From: Octadecabacter dasysiphoniae
GTDB lineage: Bacteria > Pseudomonadota > Alphaproteobacteria > Rhodobacterales > Rhodobacteraceae
Assembly: GCF_021532615.1 (NCBI RefSeq)
Contig: NZ_JAKGAQ010000001.1
Span: 1,270,897 to 1,334,896, forward strand
DNA length: 64,000 bases
Direction: 5' to 3'
The position numbers and the translations under genes were made by a program. Of the stretch, positions 42,358 through 54,275 are shown in pieces (position 1 is the first letter of the stretch; the number at the start of each line of letters is the position of its first letter). Under the pieces are notes generated by a model that ran no database searches, was not told the origin of the DNA, and saw only the letters and a list, made by a program, of their open reading frames with translations.

Positions 42358-43071
42358 TCAGTGCCCCCCGCCCAAAAACATCCGCGCGATTTCAGGATCA
42401 GCCGCAAGACCAGCCCCCGTCCCCGTGTGGCGGTTCGCACCGTCTACCAGAACATAGCCACGATCAGACACGCCAAGCGCCTGTTTGGCATTTTGTTCAA
42501 CGATTAGAATGGGTACACCGGTGTTCTTAATCTTTTGTATGGTCGCAAAAATCTCACCGCGATACTTTGGTGATAGCCCCGCTGTGGGTTCGTCCAGCAG
42601 CAAAATCTTGGCATCCACCATCAACGCTTTGGCCATCGCGACCATCTGGCGCTGACCACCCGACAAAGACCCTGCCGCCTGCGCGCGCTTTTCGGCGAGG
42701 TCTGGAAACAACTCGAACATTTCCTCAAGGCGCTGTTCAACGCCGTCCGGCCGTGTCCACGCGCCCATTTCAAGGTTTTCACGCACCGACAGGTTTACGA
42801 ACACGTTGTTCGTTTGCGGCACATAGGAAATGCCCTTTTCGATAACTTTTTGTGCTGGCGTGTCGGTGATGTCTTCACCGTTCAACACCACATTGCCTTC
42901 GCGGATATTGAGAAGACCCAGCACCGATTTCATCGCCGTCGATTTTCCTGCACCGTTTGGCCCGATGATCGCGACAATTTCGTTCTGGTTCACGTACATC
43001 GACAGGTCATGCAGGATTTCGGTTTGCCCGTACCCAGCCTTGAGGTTGTTCAGTTCCAACACAGGGCTCAT
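42358..43071 (-). CDS. livF: Branched-chain-type ABC importer, ATPase LivF-like
   Basis: 237 residues with Walker A GPNGAGKST, signature LSGGQRQMVAMAK, Walker B ILLLDEPTAGLSP and the compact length of LivF. Energises the LivHM channel together with LivG. Overlaps livG by 4 bp. Confidence 0.93.
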   Translation of the reverse strand: MSPVLELNNLKAGYGQTEILHDLSMYVNQNEIVAIIGPNGAGKSTAMKSVLGLLNIREGNVVLNGEDITDTPAQKVIEKGISYVPQTNNVFVNLSVRENLEMGAWTRPDGVEQRLEEMFELFPDLAEKRAQAAGSLSGGQRQMVAMAKALMVDAKILLLDEPTAGLSPKYRGEIFATIQKIKNTGVPILIVEQNAKQALGVSDRGYVLVDGANRHTGTGAGLAADPEIARMFLGGGH

Positions 43072-43841
43072 GCGACTTCTCCGCCAAAATACGCGTCAAT
43101 CACACGTTCGTCGTTGCGCACTTCATCCATGGTGCCTTCCATCAGAACGGCCCCCTCGGCTAGCACGACAACCTTGCCGCACAGCCGCGCGATCATATCC
43201 ATGTCGTGTTCGATGATGCAGAAAGTGTAGCCGCGCTCTTCGTTTAATTGTTCAATCATTTCAGCGACTTTGCGCATCAATGTGGGGTTTACCCCCGCGC
43301 CCGGTTCATCCAGCAAAACGACTTTACTGTCGTTCATCATTGTGCGCCCGATCTCAAGCAGCTTTTTCTGACCGCCAGACAGATTGCCCGCCAGTTCATG
43401 GCCAACGTGGGTCAACCCGAGGAATTCAAGCGTTTCGCGTGCCAGTTCAATCACCTCGGCCTCGCGCTGACGCACGGAACGGCCTGCAAACCAGCTTGAC
43501 CAGATGCTTTCACCGGTCTGCGTCGGGGCCGCCACGGCGAGGTTTTCAAGCGCCGTCATGCGGGCATATTCGTGGGACAATTGGAACGTGCGCATCAGAC
43601 CTTTGTGATACAAAACGTCCGTGCGCTGCCCTGTGATGTCTTCGCCCAGCAAAGTAATTTTACCCGAGCTTGGCGGCAATTCACCGGCAATCATGTTGAA
43701 TGTGGTGGTTTTTCCTGCGCCGTTCGGCCCGATCAGACCGACGATTGCGCCTTTTTCAACATGAAAATCGACGCCGCGCACAGCATGTAATCCGCCAAAA
43801 TTCTTCGCCAACCCAGCAACGCTGAGAACGATATCGTTCAT
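43068..43841 (-). CDS. livG: Branched-chain-type ABC importer, ATPase LivG-like
   Basis: 257 residues with Walker A GPNGAGKTT, signature LSGGQKKLLEIGR, Walker B VVLLDEPGAGVNP and the LivG-type IIEHDMDMI H-loop. The ATG at 43841 gives MNDIVLSVAGLAKNFGG; a longer in-frame start at 43919 is not supported. First gene of the operon; its promoter lies in 43842-43970. Confidence 0.93.
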   Translation of the reverse strand: MNDIVLSVAGLAKNFGGLHAVRGVDFHVEKGAIVGLIGPNGAGKTTTFNMIAGELPPSSGKITLLGEDITGQRTDVLYHKGLMRTFQLSHEYARMTALENLAVAAPTQTGESIWSSWFAGRSVRQREAEVIELARETLEFLGLTHVGHELAGNLSGGQKKLLEIGRTMMNDSKVVLLDEPGAGVNPTLMRKVAEMIEQLNEERGYTFCIIEHDMDMIARLCGKVVVLAEGAVLMEGTMDEVRNDERVIDAYFGGEVA

Positions 43842-43980
43842 CCCTATCCACTCCCCAGTGAACTTATTGCGCCCTGATGCAAGGTTCGAGCGCGCTTTGG
43901 CCTTGCTAGCTTGGCCCATGGGGCTTGTCTACGATGAATTGCGGTCGATTGTCCTGCCTTTCGCAGCGTTAAAACGCAAA

Positions 43981-44003
43981 CGGCGCCCCAAGACGGGACG
44001 CCG
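43981..44003 (-). terminator. Rho-independent terminator of katG
   Basis: CGGCGCCCC (43981-43989) pairs with GGGACGCCG (43995-44003), one G-U pair, 5-base loop. On the minus strand it is followed by TTTGCGTTTT. Confidence 0.8.
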
Positions 44004-44024
44004 CGCTATCAATGGTCTGTGGAT

Positions 44025-46253
<2,229 letters not shown>

Positions 46254-46301
46254 CTAGCAAATCGATCCAATTAGCTTAAGTTGTATTTTCTGATTGCTTT
46301 G

Positions 46302-46316
46302 ATAAGAACAGCTTAT
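46302..46316 (+). promoter_or_regulatory. Palindrome over the oxyR start (possible autoregulatory LysR site)
   Basis: ATAAG (46302-46306) and CTTAT (46312-46316) form an inverted repeat whose second half includes the first two bases of the oxyR ATG. The 15-bp T-N11-A layout fits a LysR-type half operator. A second AT-rich imperfect dyad (TTAGCTTAA, about 46271-46279) lies nearer katG. Confidence 0.45.
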
Positions 46317-47214
46317 GTCAAACTTGACCCTGAAACAGTTCCGCTATTTTGAAGCGCTCGCGCATCATGGCCATTTTGGTCGTGCCGCAGACGCGAGCGG
46401 AATTTCGCAACCCGCGTTGTCCATGCAAATCAAAGAGATGGAACAGGACTTAGGTGTTAAGCTGTTTGAACGCGCGGCCCGTCAGGTCCGTCTGACCCGG
46501 TTTGGCGAAGATTTCGCGCCCCGTGTTCGCGATATTCTACGGTCTGTGGACGAAGTCGAAGACCTTGCCCGATTGGCAAAAAACAGCCTAAGCGGGCGGT
46601 TGCGGATCGGCGTTATTCCGACAATTGCGCCTTATCTTTTGCCGTCCTTCATCGGGCAATTGACGCTGGCGCACCCGACGCTTGATATCCACATTCGCGA
46701 AACCCTGACGCCGCGCTTGATCGAAGAGTTGTCGGATGGTCGCATTGATGCGGCTATTGTCGCCCTGCCCGTATCCGAACCCTCGTTCGAAGAAGTGGCC
46801 ATTTTTGACGAAGATTTCGTGCTGATCCGGCCGGATACAGACGCAATGCAGGCTGTACCTGACGCGGCGGATTTGGCCAAAATGAAGCTATTGCTTCTCG
46901 AAGAAGGCCATTGTTTTCGTGATCAGGCGCTGGCGTTCTGTTCGATGCGTTCGGCGCTCCCCCGGGAGGGATTGGACGGATCAACGCTGTCGACATTGGT
47001 GCAACTTGTTGGCGCGGGGATCGGCGTGACGTTGATCCCTGACATGGCCGTTTCCGTTGAAACACGGTCTGCGGCTGTTTCGGTGGCGCGGTTTACCGGC
47101 GTTCAACCCAAGCGGACAATCGGCATGATCTGGCGCAAAACATCCCCGCTTGCCGACCAGTTTCATCAGATTGCGGATATCGTCGCAACCGCGTCTAAAG
47201 TCGGTCGCGCATAG
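46315..47214 (+). CDS. oxyR: Hydrogen-peroxide-sensing LysR-type regulator OxyR
   Basis: 299 residues: N-terminal winged helix (about 1-65; SGISQPALSMQIKEMEQDLG) and a C-terminal sensor domain. The redox pair C200 and C209 in EEGHCFRDQALAFC corresponds to E. coli C199/C208 and identifies OxyR. Disulfide formation under peroxide activates transcription, with katG as the adjacent target. Its 3' end overlaps the convergent FAD oxidoreductase gene by 20 bp. Confidence 0.96.
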   Translation: MSNLTLKQFRYFEALAHHGHFGRAADASGISQPALSMQIKEMEQDLGVKLFERAARQVRLTRFGEDFAPRVRDILRSVDEVEDLARLAKNSLSGRLRIGVIPTIAPYLLPSFIGQLTLAHPTLDIHIRETLTPRLIEELSDGRIDAAIVALPVSEPSFEEVAIFDEDFVLIRPDTDAMQAVPDAADLAKMKLLLLEEGHCFRDQALAFCSMRSALPREGLDGSTLSTLVQLVGAGIGVTLIPDMAVSVETRSAAVSVARFTGVQPKRTIGMIWRKTSPLADQFHQIADIVATASKVGRA

Positions 47215-48487
47215 AATACCACAGCATCGCGAGAACCAGCAGCGGCGTGCGAAGGCGCGGCCCACCCGGAAAGCGCGGCGTTGGCACGGTGCTGAAGATG
47301 TCGAACTTTTCTGCTTGTCCCGCGACGGCCTGCGCGGCCAGTTTCCCACCCAGCGTCGCCATCGCGACACCGTGGCCAGAATATCCCGAAATGCTTAGCA
47401 CGTGGTCAGATACGCGCGCGAAATGAGGCATCCGGTTCATTGTGATCCCCAAGGTCCCGCCCCACGCATACTCAATTTTGACGTCTTTGAGCTGGGGGAA
47501 AATATCAAGCATCGGTTTTCGAACCGTTGCTGCGATGTCGCGGGGAAATTTGTAGCCGTAGCTTTCGCCACCGCCGAACAACATGCGGTTGTCGTCTGAC
47601 AATCGGAAGTAATTGATCACGAACTTGCTGTCCGCGACGGCATGATTGTCGCGGATCAGGTCGCGCGGTTTTTCAAGCGGTTCTGTTGCGGCTATAAAAT
47701 TGTTGATGGGCATGACGCGCTGCGCCACCCCGTCACTCAGCGCGCCAAGATATCCATTGCAGCACAAGATCACGTACCTTGCAGAAATATCGGAATTTGT
47801 CGTGGTGACCTGCCCGTCCGATGTGACCTGAGTCGCCCTGCTTTGTTCAAATATCCGCACGCCAGCATCACGACACGCACGCGCCAATCCCAACGCAAAC
47901 CGCAGCGGATGAATATGCCCGCCGCCCATATCCAGCGTGCCGCCGTAATAGGCGCGCGACCCAACAAGGGATCGCATTTCGTCTTTTCCGACAGTGCGGA
48001 TAAGGTCGTAATCATATTCGGTTTGTAATTTTTCGGCGTATTTGTGGCTGTGCGGGACGCCTTTTGCGCGGTGATCAGCCTCGAGTATGCCGTCCGACCA
48101 GCCGCAATCAAGATCGTGCGCCGCAATCAGATCGCGCACCAACGCCACGGATTCTAATGATAAATCCCACAAGGTGCGCGCGTGATCCTTGCCCACCATG
48201 TCTTCTAGATCATCCTGACCGATCCGTTGGCCAGTGCCGACTTGCCCGCCATTGCGCCCCGATGCGCCAAACCCGACGCGCTGCGCATCAATCAGGACAA
48301 CGTCATACCCGGTTTGTGCAAGATGCAAAGCGGCTGACAAACCTGAATAACCGCCCCCCACAATGCAAACATCACAGTCAATCGCACCTTTGGCAGGCGG
48401 AAATTCTGCCAAAGGTTCGGCCGTGGCTGCGTAGTAAGATGCTGGGTACTGCCCTGCCTGATCATTGGCGTTTAGAAGGTCCATCAA
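47195..48487 (-). CDS. FAD-dependent amine oxidoreductase (PuuB-like)
   Basis: 430 residues. FAD fold VCIVGGGYSGLSAALHLA, then GASGRNGGQVG, and the C-terminal YAWGGTLGITMNRMPH with SGYSGHGVAMA are typical of gamma-glutamylputrescine or N-substituted amine oxidases (PuuB/PauB). It shares a 4-bp overlap with the aminotransferase gene and lies divergent from a polyamine importer, so a role in putrescine or spermidine breakdown is likely. Confidence 0.88.
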   Translation of the reverse strand: MMDLLNANDQAGQYPASYYAATAEPLAEFPPAKGAIDCDVCIVGGGYSGLSAALHLAQTGYDVVLIDAQRVGFGASGRNGGQVGTGQRIGQDDLEDMVGKDHARTLWDLSLESVALVRDLIAAHDLDCGWSDGILEADHRAKGVPHSHKYAEKLQTEYDYDLIRTVGKDEMRSLVGSRAYYGGTLDMGGGHIHPLRFALGLARACRDAGVRIFEQSRATQVTSDGQVTTTNSDISARYVILCCNGYLGALSDGVAQRVMPINNFIAATEPLEKPRDLIRDNHAVADSKFVINYFRLSDDNRMLFGGGESYGYKFPRDIAATVRKPMLDIFPQLKDVKIEYAWGGTLGITMNRMPHFARVSDHVLSISGYSGHGVAMATLGGKLAAQAVAGQAEKFDIFSTVPTPRFPGGPRLRTPLLVLAMLWYSMRDRL

Positions 48488-49881
48488 CCGGCCTTATACA
48501 GCCCTTCGGCCTTGATCAGATCATACGTCTCATCAAGCGATGTCGTCGCCCGTTCGATCAATGTGTCAATGTCGGTCTTGGTAATGACCAGCGGTGGCGC
48601 GATGATCATGCGGTCCCCGACATGGCGCATCACAAGACCATTGGCAAAACACCGGGTGCGGCAGTGCAGCCCGACGGTGCCTGCATCTGCTGCGAATTTC
48701 GCGCGGCTTTCTTTGTGCGGAGTCAGCGCAATAGACCCCATCATGCCGACGATCTTGGCTTCGCCCACCAGCGGATGATCAGCCATCGCATGCCATTTAT
48801 CGGCCAGATAGGGCGCGATTGTGTCGTGAACATTCTCGACGATTTTTTCTTCTTGCAGGACGCGTAGGTTTTCCAGCGCAACCGCACAGGCCACGGGATG
48901 GCCCGAATAGGTATAGCCATGGTTGAAATCGCCCGCGCCGTTTACCGTATGCGCAATTTCATCACAGACTAGCGACCCGCCAATTGGCGCGTAACCGGAT
49001 GACAGGCCTTTGGCGATCGTCATGATGTGCGGGCGAATGCCGTAGTACTCGGACCCGAACCAATGGCCAGTGCGCCCAAACCCGCAAATCACTTCGTCAG
49101 CAATCAACAGAATGCCGTGTTCGTCGCAAATGCGTTGAATTTCGGGCCAGTAGGTTTCCGGGGGAACGATCACACCACCTGCCCCTTGCACGGGTTCGGC
49201 GATGAAGGCTGCGACGCGGTCCGCGCCAAGTTCATGAATTGCCGTTTCCAGCTGCTTGGCGCGTTCCAGACCAAAGGCCTCGGGCGTCATGTCGCCCCCC
49301 TCAGACCACCAATCGGGCTGGTCGATGTGGTGAATGCCAGGGATCACGGGCACGCCCTGATTTTGCATGCCCGACATCCCGCCAAGCGACCCTCCGCCAA
49401 GGGTTGAGCCGTGATACGCGTTCTTGCGACTGATGATGATGTTCTTTTCAGGCTGGCCTTTGATGGCCCAGTAATGGCGCACAAGGCGGATATTGGTATC
49501 GTTCGCCTCAGACCCCGAGCCTGCGTAAAACACATGGTTCAGATCACGCGGCGCGAGTTCGGCCAGCTTTGCAGACAGCGCAATCGCAGGCACGTGGGTC
49601 GTTTGAAAGAACGTGTTGTAATAGGGCAGTTCGCGCATCTGGCGCGCGGCGGCGTCCGCCAGCTCATCACGTCCGTAGCCGATATTCACGCACCACAGCC
49701 CCGACATTGCATCAAGGATTTTATGCCCTTCACTGTCCGTCAGGGTCACGCCATCTGCTGCCGTGATCACCCGCGCGCCCGTTTGTGCCAGTTCAGACCC
49801 CGCCGTAAACGGATGCATGTGATGGGCCGCGTCCAGTGCTTGTAGATCGGCGGTCGGCATATGGTTCGAGATCACGTTCAT
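48484..49881 (-). CDS. Class III aminotransferase, putrescine/polyamine-pyruvate type (SpuC-like)
   Basis: 465 residues, fold-type I PLP enzyme. Motifs are GSGSEANDTN, ISRKNAYHGSTLGG, LIADEVICGFGRTG and the PLP-binding Lys in TIAKGLSSGY. Similar enzymes transfer the amino group of putrescine, cadaverine or beta-alanine to pyruvate. The ATG at 49881 follows AGGACACC; the in-frame extension to 49944 has no family match. Divergent from the PotF-like gene across a 193-bp region. Confidence 0.9.
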   Translation of the reverse strand: MNVISNHMPTADLQALDAAHHMHPFTAGSELAQTGARVITAADGVTLTDSEGHKILDAMSGLWCVNIGYGRDELADAAARQMRELPYYNTFFQTTHVPAIALSAKLAELAPRDLNHVFYAGSGSEANDTNIRLVRHYWAIKGQPEKNIIISRKNAYHGSTLGGGSLGGMSGMQNQGVPVIPGIHHIDQPDWWSEGGDMTPEAFGLERAKQLETAIHELGADRVAAFIAEPVQGAGGVIVPPETYWPEIQRICDEHGILLIADEVICGFGRTGHWFGSEYYGIRPHIMTIAKGLSSGYAPIGGSLVCDEIAHTVNGAGDFNHGYTYSGHPVACAVALENLRVLQEEKIVENVHDTIAPYLADKWHAMADHPLVGEAKIVGMMGSIALTPHKESRAKFAADAGTVGLHCRTRCFANGLVMRHVGDRMIIAPPLVITKTDIDTLIERATTSLDETYDLIKAEGLYKAG

Positions 49882-50074
49882 GTGGTGTCCTATGGTGTAC
49901 GGGGCGGCACGATGCGCCTGCTTTGGGGCACAGTATGCCGCCAAACCGCCGTGTCAATTGGCGCAGATCGCCTGAACGCGCCTTTGACCCATGCCATATT
50001 GCCAAATCTTTATGCTCTATTCATAGTCGATGCCACGGACGGAAAATTCCGCCACTCACACGACAGGGAAAAAC

Positions 50075-51163
50075 ATGACAAAAACCAATTTGCTTTCCGC
50101 CGTCGCAGCCCTCGCCCTCGTGGCAGGCTCCGCGATGGGCGAAGAAGTTCGGGTCTACAACTGGTCCGATTACATTGACGAAGAATTGCTGACCAAGTTC
50201 GAGGAAGAAACCGGGATCGATCTGATTTACGACGTTTTTGATTCCAACGAAGTGCTTGAAACGAAAATGCTGTCAGGTGGGTCGGGCTATGATGTCGTCG
50301 TACCATCCGGTACGTTCTTGCAGCGCCAGATCACAGCGGGTGCCTTCCAACAGCTGGATCAATCCATGCTGTCCAACAATGGCAATTTGTGGGGCGTGAT
50401 CGAAGAACGCACAGCGCAATACGACCCCGACAACGCCTATTCCATTAACTACATGTGGGGCACCACGGGCCTTGGCGTGAACACGGGCCGGGTGGCTGAA
50501 ATTCTTGGTGATGATGCGCCGATCGACTCGCTTGAGCTGGTGTTCAACCCCGATAACATGGAGAAACTGGCCGAATGCGGCGTGCATTTCCTTGATGCGC
50601 CGTCCGAAATGATCCCGGCCGCGTTGCAATACATTGGCGAAGATCCAGACAGCCAAGACCCGGACGTGATCGCGCTAACCGCCCCCGTTTTTGATGCAAT
50701 CCGCCCCCACGTCCAGAAATTCCACAGCTCCGAATACATCAACGCCTTGGCGAATGGTGACATCTGCGTTGCGTTCGGCTGGTCCGGTGACATCCTGCAA
50801 GCCCGCGATCGCGCATGGGAAGCCGACAACGGCGTTGAAATCGCATACAACGCCCCGACCGAAGGCGCGCTGATGTGGTTTGACCAAATGGCGATTCCCG
50901 TGGACGCCCCGAACGTGGAAGGCGCGCATAAGTTCCTGAACTTCATCATGGACGCCCAGAACATGGCTGATGCATCCAACTATGTGTATTACGCCAACGG
51001 TAATGAGGCGTCTCAGGAATTTCTGGTCGAAGACGTCATCGATGACACCGCGATCTACCCTGACGCGGACACATTGGCGAACCTTTACACGACAACGCCC
51101 TACGATGCGCGTGTTCAGCGGGTTGTGACGCGTCTTTGGACTCGCGTTAAGTCCGGCCAATAA
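50075..51163 (+). CDS. potF: Polyamine ABC importer, periplasmic binding protein (PotF/SpuD type)
   Basis: 362 residues. The signal peptide starts MTKTNLLSAVAALALVAGSA; the mature start EEVRVYNWSDYIDEELL is a hallmark of putrescine/spermidine-binding proteins. C237-like and acidic ligand residues fit the family. ATG 50075 follows CAGGGAAA; an in-frame start at 50030 has no RBS. A strong terminator-like hairpin follows before the ATPase gene, consistent with higher expression of the binding protein. Confidence 0.93.
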   Translation: MTKTNLLSAVAALALVAGSAMGEEVRVYNWSDYIDEELLTKFEEETGIDLIYDVFDSNEVLETKMLSGGSGYDVVVPSGTFLQRQITAGAFQQLDQSMLSNNGNLWGVIEERTAQYDPDNAYSINYMWGTTGLGVNTGRVAEILGDDAPIDSLELVFNPDNMEKLAECGVHFLDAPSEMIPAALQYIGEDPDSQDPDVIALTAPVFDAIRPHVQKFHSSEYINALANGDICVAFGWSGDILQARDRAWEADNGVEIAYNAPTEGALMWFDQMAIPVDAPNVEGAHKFLNFIMDAQNMADASNYVYYANGNEASQEFLVEDVIDDTAIYPDADTLANLYTTTPYDARVQRVVTRLWTRVKSGQ

Positions 51164-51172
51164 GCTATTGAT

Positions 51173-51202
51173 CCCCCGCGTTTTTATGGCGCGGGGGTTT
51201 TC
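51173..51202 (+). terminator. Intra-operon terminator/attenuator after potF
   Basis: CCCCCGCG (51173-51180) pairs perfectly with CGCGGGGG (51190-51197) across a 9-base loop and is followed by TTTT and, after CCC, TTTTT. Partial read-through would reduce expression of potGHI relative to the binding protein. Confidence 0.75.
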
Positions 51203-51220
51203 CCTTTTTAAGGACATGAC

Positions 51221-52369
51221 ATGGCGCAGCCCAAGCCCGACACGATCTTTGCCCCGTGGGATGATCCGACAGCAAAACCCCTGATCCAGTTCAAGAATGT
51301 CACAAAACGGTTCGGCGATTTTACCGCCATCGACAACCTGACGCTTGATATCTACGCGCAAGAATTCTTTGCGCTGCTGGGGCCGTCTGGGTGCGGTAAG
51401 ACAACATTGATGCGCATGCTCGGCGGGTTTGAAACCCCAACGGAAGGCCATATTTTCCTAGATGGCGTCGATATTGGCCCCGTCCCCCCGAATGAACGAC
51501 CTGTGAACATGATGTTCCAATCCTACGCGCTGTTTCCGCATTTGACGGTATGGGACAACATTGCATTCGGGCTGAAACGGTCCGACATGCCAAAAGACGA
51601 AATCGGCGACCGTGTTGAAAAGATGCTTAAGCTCACACAGTTGGGCAAGTTCGCGAAACGCAAACCCCACCAGATTTCGGGCGGGCAACGACAACGGGTT
51701 GCGCTGGCGCGCAGCTTGGCCAAGGCGCCCAAATTGCTGCTGCTTGATGAACCGCTTGGCGCGCTGGACAAAAAGCTGCGCCATGAAACCCAGTTCGAAC
51801 TTATGGATATTCAGGAAACCACCGGCACGACGTTTGTGATCGTCACCCACGACCAAGAGGAAGCGATGACAGTCGCGTCGCGTGTGGCTGTGATGGTCGA
51901 TGGCACATTGTCCCAAGTTGCGACACCCGACCAGATATACGAGGCCCCGAATTCCACCTACGTCGCGGATTTCATCGGCGATGTGAATCTGATCGAAGGC
52001 GTGATCGAAGTGCCCGAAAAAGGCGCCGCAAAGGATGCCGTTTCAATCCGGTGGTCATCCACGGAAACGCCAATCAACGCGACGTCCGACCTTGGCCTTG
52101 CGGCGGCTGCAACGGTGCATTTTGCGATCCGGCCCGAGAAGGTTTCAATCTCAACCGAAAAGCCGGAGGCGGACAATGTCATGTCCGGCAAGATCCTCGA
52201 TATTGCGTACCTCGGTAACATTTCTACCTACCACGTTGAGGTCGCGCCGGGGTTGATCATCAAAGCCCAGGCAACCAACGTGCGCCGCATGTCGCGCCGC
52301 AATCTGACGTGGGAGGACCACGTCTACCTCAGCTGGACGGACACCGCAGGTGTGGTGCTGACATCATGA
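51221..52369 (+). CDS. potG: Polyamine ABC importer, ATP-binding protein (PotG/PotA type)
   Basis: 382 residues. Walker A GPSGCGKTT, signature ISGGQRQRVALARS, Walker B LLLLDEPLGALDKKLR and H-loop VTHDQEEA, plus a C-terminal TOBE regulatory domain. AAGGAC precedes the ATG. ATGA overlap with the first permease gene. Confidence 0.95.
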   Translation: MAQPKPDTIFAPWDDPTAKPLIQFKNVTKRFGDFTAIDNLTLDIYAQEFFALLGPSGCGKTTLMRMLGGFETPTEGHIFLDGVDIGPVPPNERPVNMMFQSYALFPHLTVWDNIAFGLKRSDMPKDEIGDRVEKMLKLTQLGKFAKRKPHQISGGQRQRVALARSLAKAPKLLLLDEPLGALDKKLRHETQFELMDIQETTGTTFVIVTHDQEEAMTVASRVAVMVDGTLSQVATPDQIYEAPNSTYVADFIGDVNLIEGVIEVPEKGAAKDAVSIRWSSTETPINATSDLGLAAAATVHFAIRPEKVSISTEKPEADNVMSGKILDIAYLGNISTYHVEVAPGLIIKAQATNVRRMSRRNLTWEDHVYLSWTDTAGVVLTS

Positions 52370-53463
52370 ACTGGCGCGCCCGCCTTTTGATCTTTGTACC
52401 CTACGCATGGTTGCTGGTTTTCTTCCTCGTGCCGTTTGGCATCGTGTTGAAAATCTCTCTCTCTGACATTGCCCTCGCCATCCCGCCCTACGTCCCGACG
52501 ATGAAGGACGGGTTCTGGACGATGATCACGGGATTGGACCTTGAAAACTACGCCTTCATCGGCGCGGGCGCGGTATTCGCAACCTTCGCACTGATTGTCC
52601 TTGCGGTAGGAATGTTCCAAATTTTATATCCAAGGGTCCGTCGCGCGCTTATTCCGGATGCCAGATATGGCATATTTGATAGCGCGGCGGTGGCCCTCAC
52701 CGCTTTGGCCGTCGCTGTGGTGAACATCGCGGTGCTGGTCGCGGTCCTCAGTTTCTTGTTTCCGATCCTGTCTGACTTTGTCAACATCCCTGATTTCCTC
52801 TACTTTGCGGCCTACCTCAGCTCTCTCAAAATCGCCCTGATTTCGACCTTCTTGACCCTGCTGATCGGCTATCCGATTGCCTATGGCATGGCGCGGTCTG
52901 CAGAACATTGGCGGCCCACATTATTGATGCTGGTGATCCTGCCATTCTGGACGTCATTTCTGATCCGCGTCTATGCGTGGATGGGTATCCTGAGCACCGA
53001 AGGCTACCTCAACCAGCTTCTTCTCAACATCGGGATCATCAGTGATCCGTTGGTTATTCTGAACACCAATGTCGCGGTCTACATTGGCATCGTTTACACC
53101 TACTTGCCGTTTATGGTTCTGCCGATTTACGCGGCGCTGGATAAGATGGACGACAGCCTTGTAGAAGCCGCCGAGGACCTTGGCTGTACCACGCTGTCCG
53201 CCTTCTGGCTGGTCACCGCACCACTGTCCAAACCGGGCGTCATTGCAGGGTGTTTTCTGGTATTCATCCCGACGCTGGGTGAATTTGTGATCCCGTCGCT
53301 TCTGGGTGGTTCGAACACACTGATGATCGGCAAAGTGCTGTGGGAAGAGTTCTTTAACAACCGGGATTGGCCTGTGGCCTCTGCTGTTGCTGTTATCTTG
53401 CTGTTGATCCTGATCATCCCGATCGTGTTGTTCCAGCGAAACCAGCAAGGGGACGAGTCATGA
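52366..53463 (+). CDS. potH: Polyamine ABC importer, permease (PotH/PotB type) with extra hydrophobic insert
   Basis: 365 residues, longer than PotH of E. coli (317). The core is normal: N-terminal segment VPYAWLLVFFLVPFG, then IGYPIAYGMARS, ILPFWTSFLIRVYAWMG and the EAA loop EAAEDLGCTTLSAF. Between residues about 67 and 135 there is an added stretch with two hydrophobic segments (about 67-87 and 106-133) linked by basic RVRRALIPDAR, which would add two membrane helices. ATG 52366 overlaps the potG stop by ATGA. Confidence 0.92.
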   Translation: MNWRARLLIFVPYAWLLVFFLVPFGIVLKISLSDIALAIPPYVPTMKDGFWTMITGLDLENYAFIGAGAVFATFALIVLAVGMFQILYPRVRRALIPDARYGIFDSAAVALTALAVAVVNIAVLVAVLSFLFPILSDFVNIPDFLYFAAYLSSLKIALISTFLTLLIGYPIAYGMARSAEHWRPTLLMLVILPFWTSFLIRVYAWMGILSTEGYLNQLLLNIGIISDPLVILNTNVAVYIGIVYTYLPFMVLPIYAALDKMDDSLVEAAEDLGCTTLSAFWLVTAPLSKPGVIAGCFLVFIPTLGEFVIPSLLGGSNTLMIGKVLWEEFFNNRDWPVASAVAVILLLILIIPIVLFQRNQQGDES

Positions 53464-54275
53464 GGAAATTTTCATGGTTTAACGCGACCTCCCTCACCTT
53501 CGGGTTCGCGTTTTTGTATCTGCCGATGCTGATCCTGATCATCTACAGCTTCAACGAGTCCCGCCTTGTCACCGTCTGGGCAGGGTTTTCAACGAAATGG
53601 TACGGGGAACTGTTCCAGAACGAAGCCTTCCTTGACGCTGCTTGGGTCACCATCAAAGTCGCGTTCTGGTCGTCCACCTTGGCGACGATCCTTGGTACGA
53701 TGGCGGCCTATATCATGGTGCGCACCGGCCAGTTTCGCGGGCGCGGATTGTTCAGCGGTATGATCTACGCACCACTTGTGATGCCCGAAGTCATCACCGG
53801 CCTGTCGTTGCTGTTGTTCTTTATCGCCATCGGTCTGGATCGCGGGGTTATCACTATCGTTCTGGCGCATACGACGTTCGCGATGTGTTACGTCAGTGTG
53901 GTCGTGACGTCCCGGTTGGTAAGCTTTGATCAATCCTTGGAAGAAGCCGCGCTTGATCTGGGGTGCACCCCGTTTGACGCATTTCGCAGTGTGACGTTGC
54001 CCATCATCATGCCCGCTGTCATTTCTGGCTGGCTGCTGGCGTTTACATTGTCGTTGGATGATTTGGTCATCGCGTCATTCACGTCTGGCCCGTCATCGAC
54101 GACCCTACCGATCAAGATATTCAGCGCCGTGCGCCTTGGCGTGACCCCTGAAATCAACGCGCTGTCCACCATCATGATCGGGTTGGTGACCATCGGGGTC
54201 ATTTCAGCATCGCTCGTGTCGCGCAGCATGTCGATCAAGGCGCGTGCGGATGAACGCCGCGCCGAACAAGGTTAA
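53460..54275 (+). CDS. potI: Polyamine ABC importer, permease (PotI/PotC type)
   Basis: 271 residues with six membrane segments, YSFNESRLVTVWAGFST near the N-terminus and the EAA loop EEAALDLGCTPFDAFR. ATG 53460 overlaps the potH stop; an earlier in-frame start at 53367 lies inside potH. Its TAA shares the TTAA palindrome with the stop of the convergent phoB. Confidence 0.93.
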   Translation: MRKFSWFNATSLTFGFAFLYLPMLILIIYSFNESRLVTVWAGFSTKWYGELFQNEAFLDAAWVTIKVAFWSSTLATILGTMAAYIMVRTGQFRGRGLFSGMIYAPLVMPEVITGLSLLLFFIAIGLDRGVITIVLAHTTFAMCYVSVVVTSRLVSFDQSLEEAALDLGCTPFDAFRSVTLPIIMPAVISGWLLAFTLSLDDLVIASFTSGPSSTTLPIKIFSAVRLGVTPEINALSTIMIGLVTIGVISASLVSRSMSIKARADERRAEQG

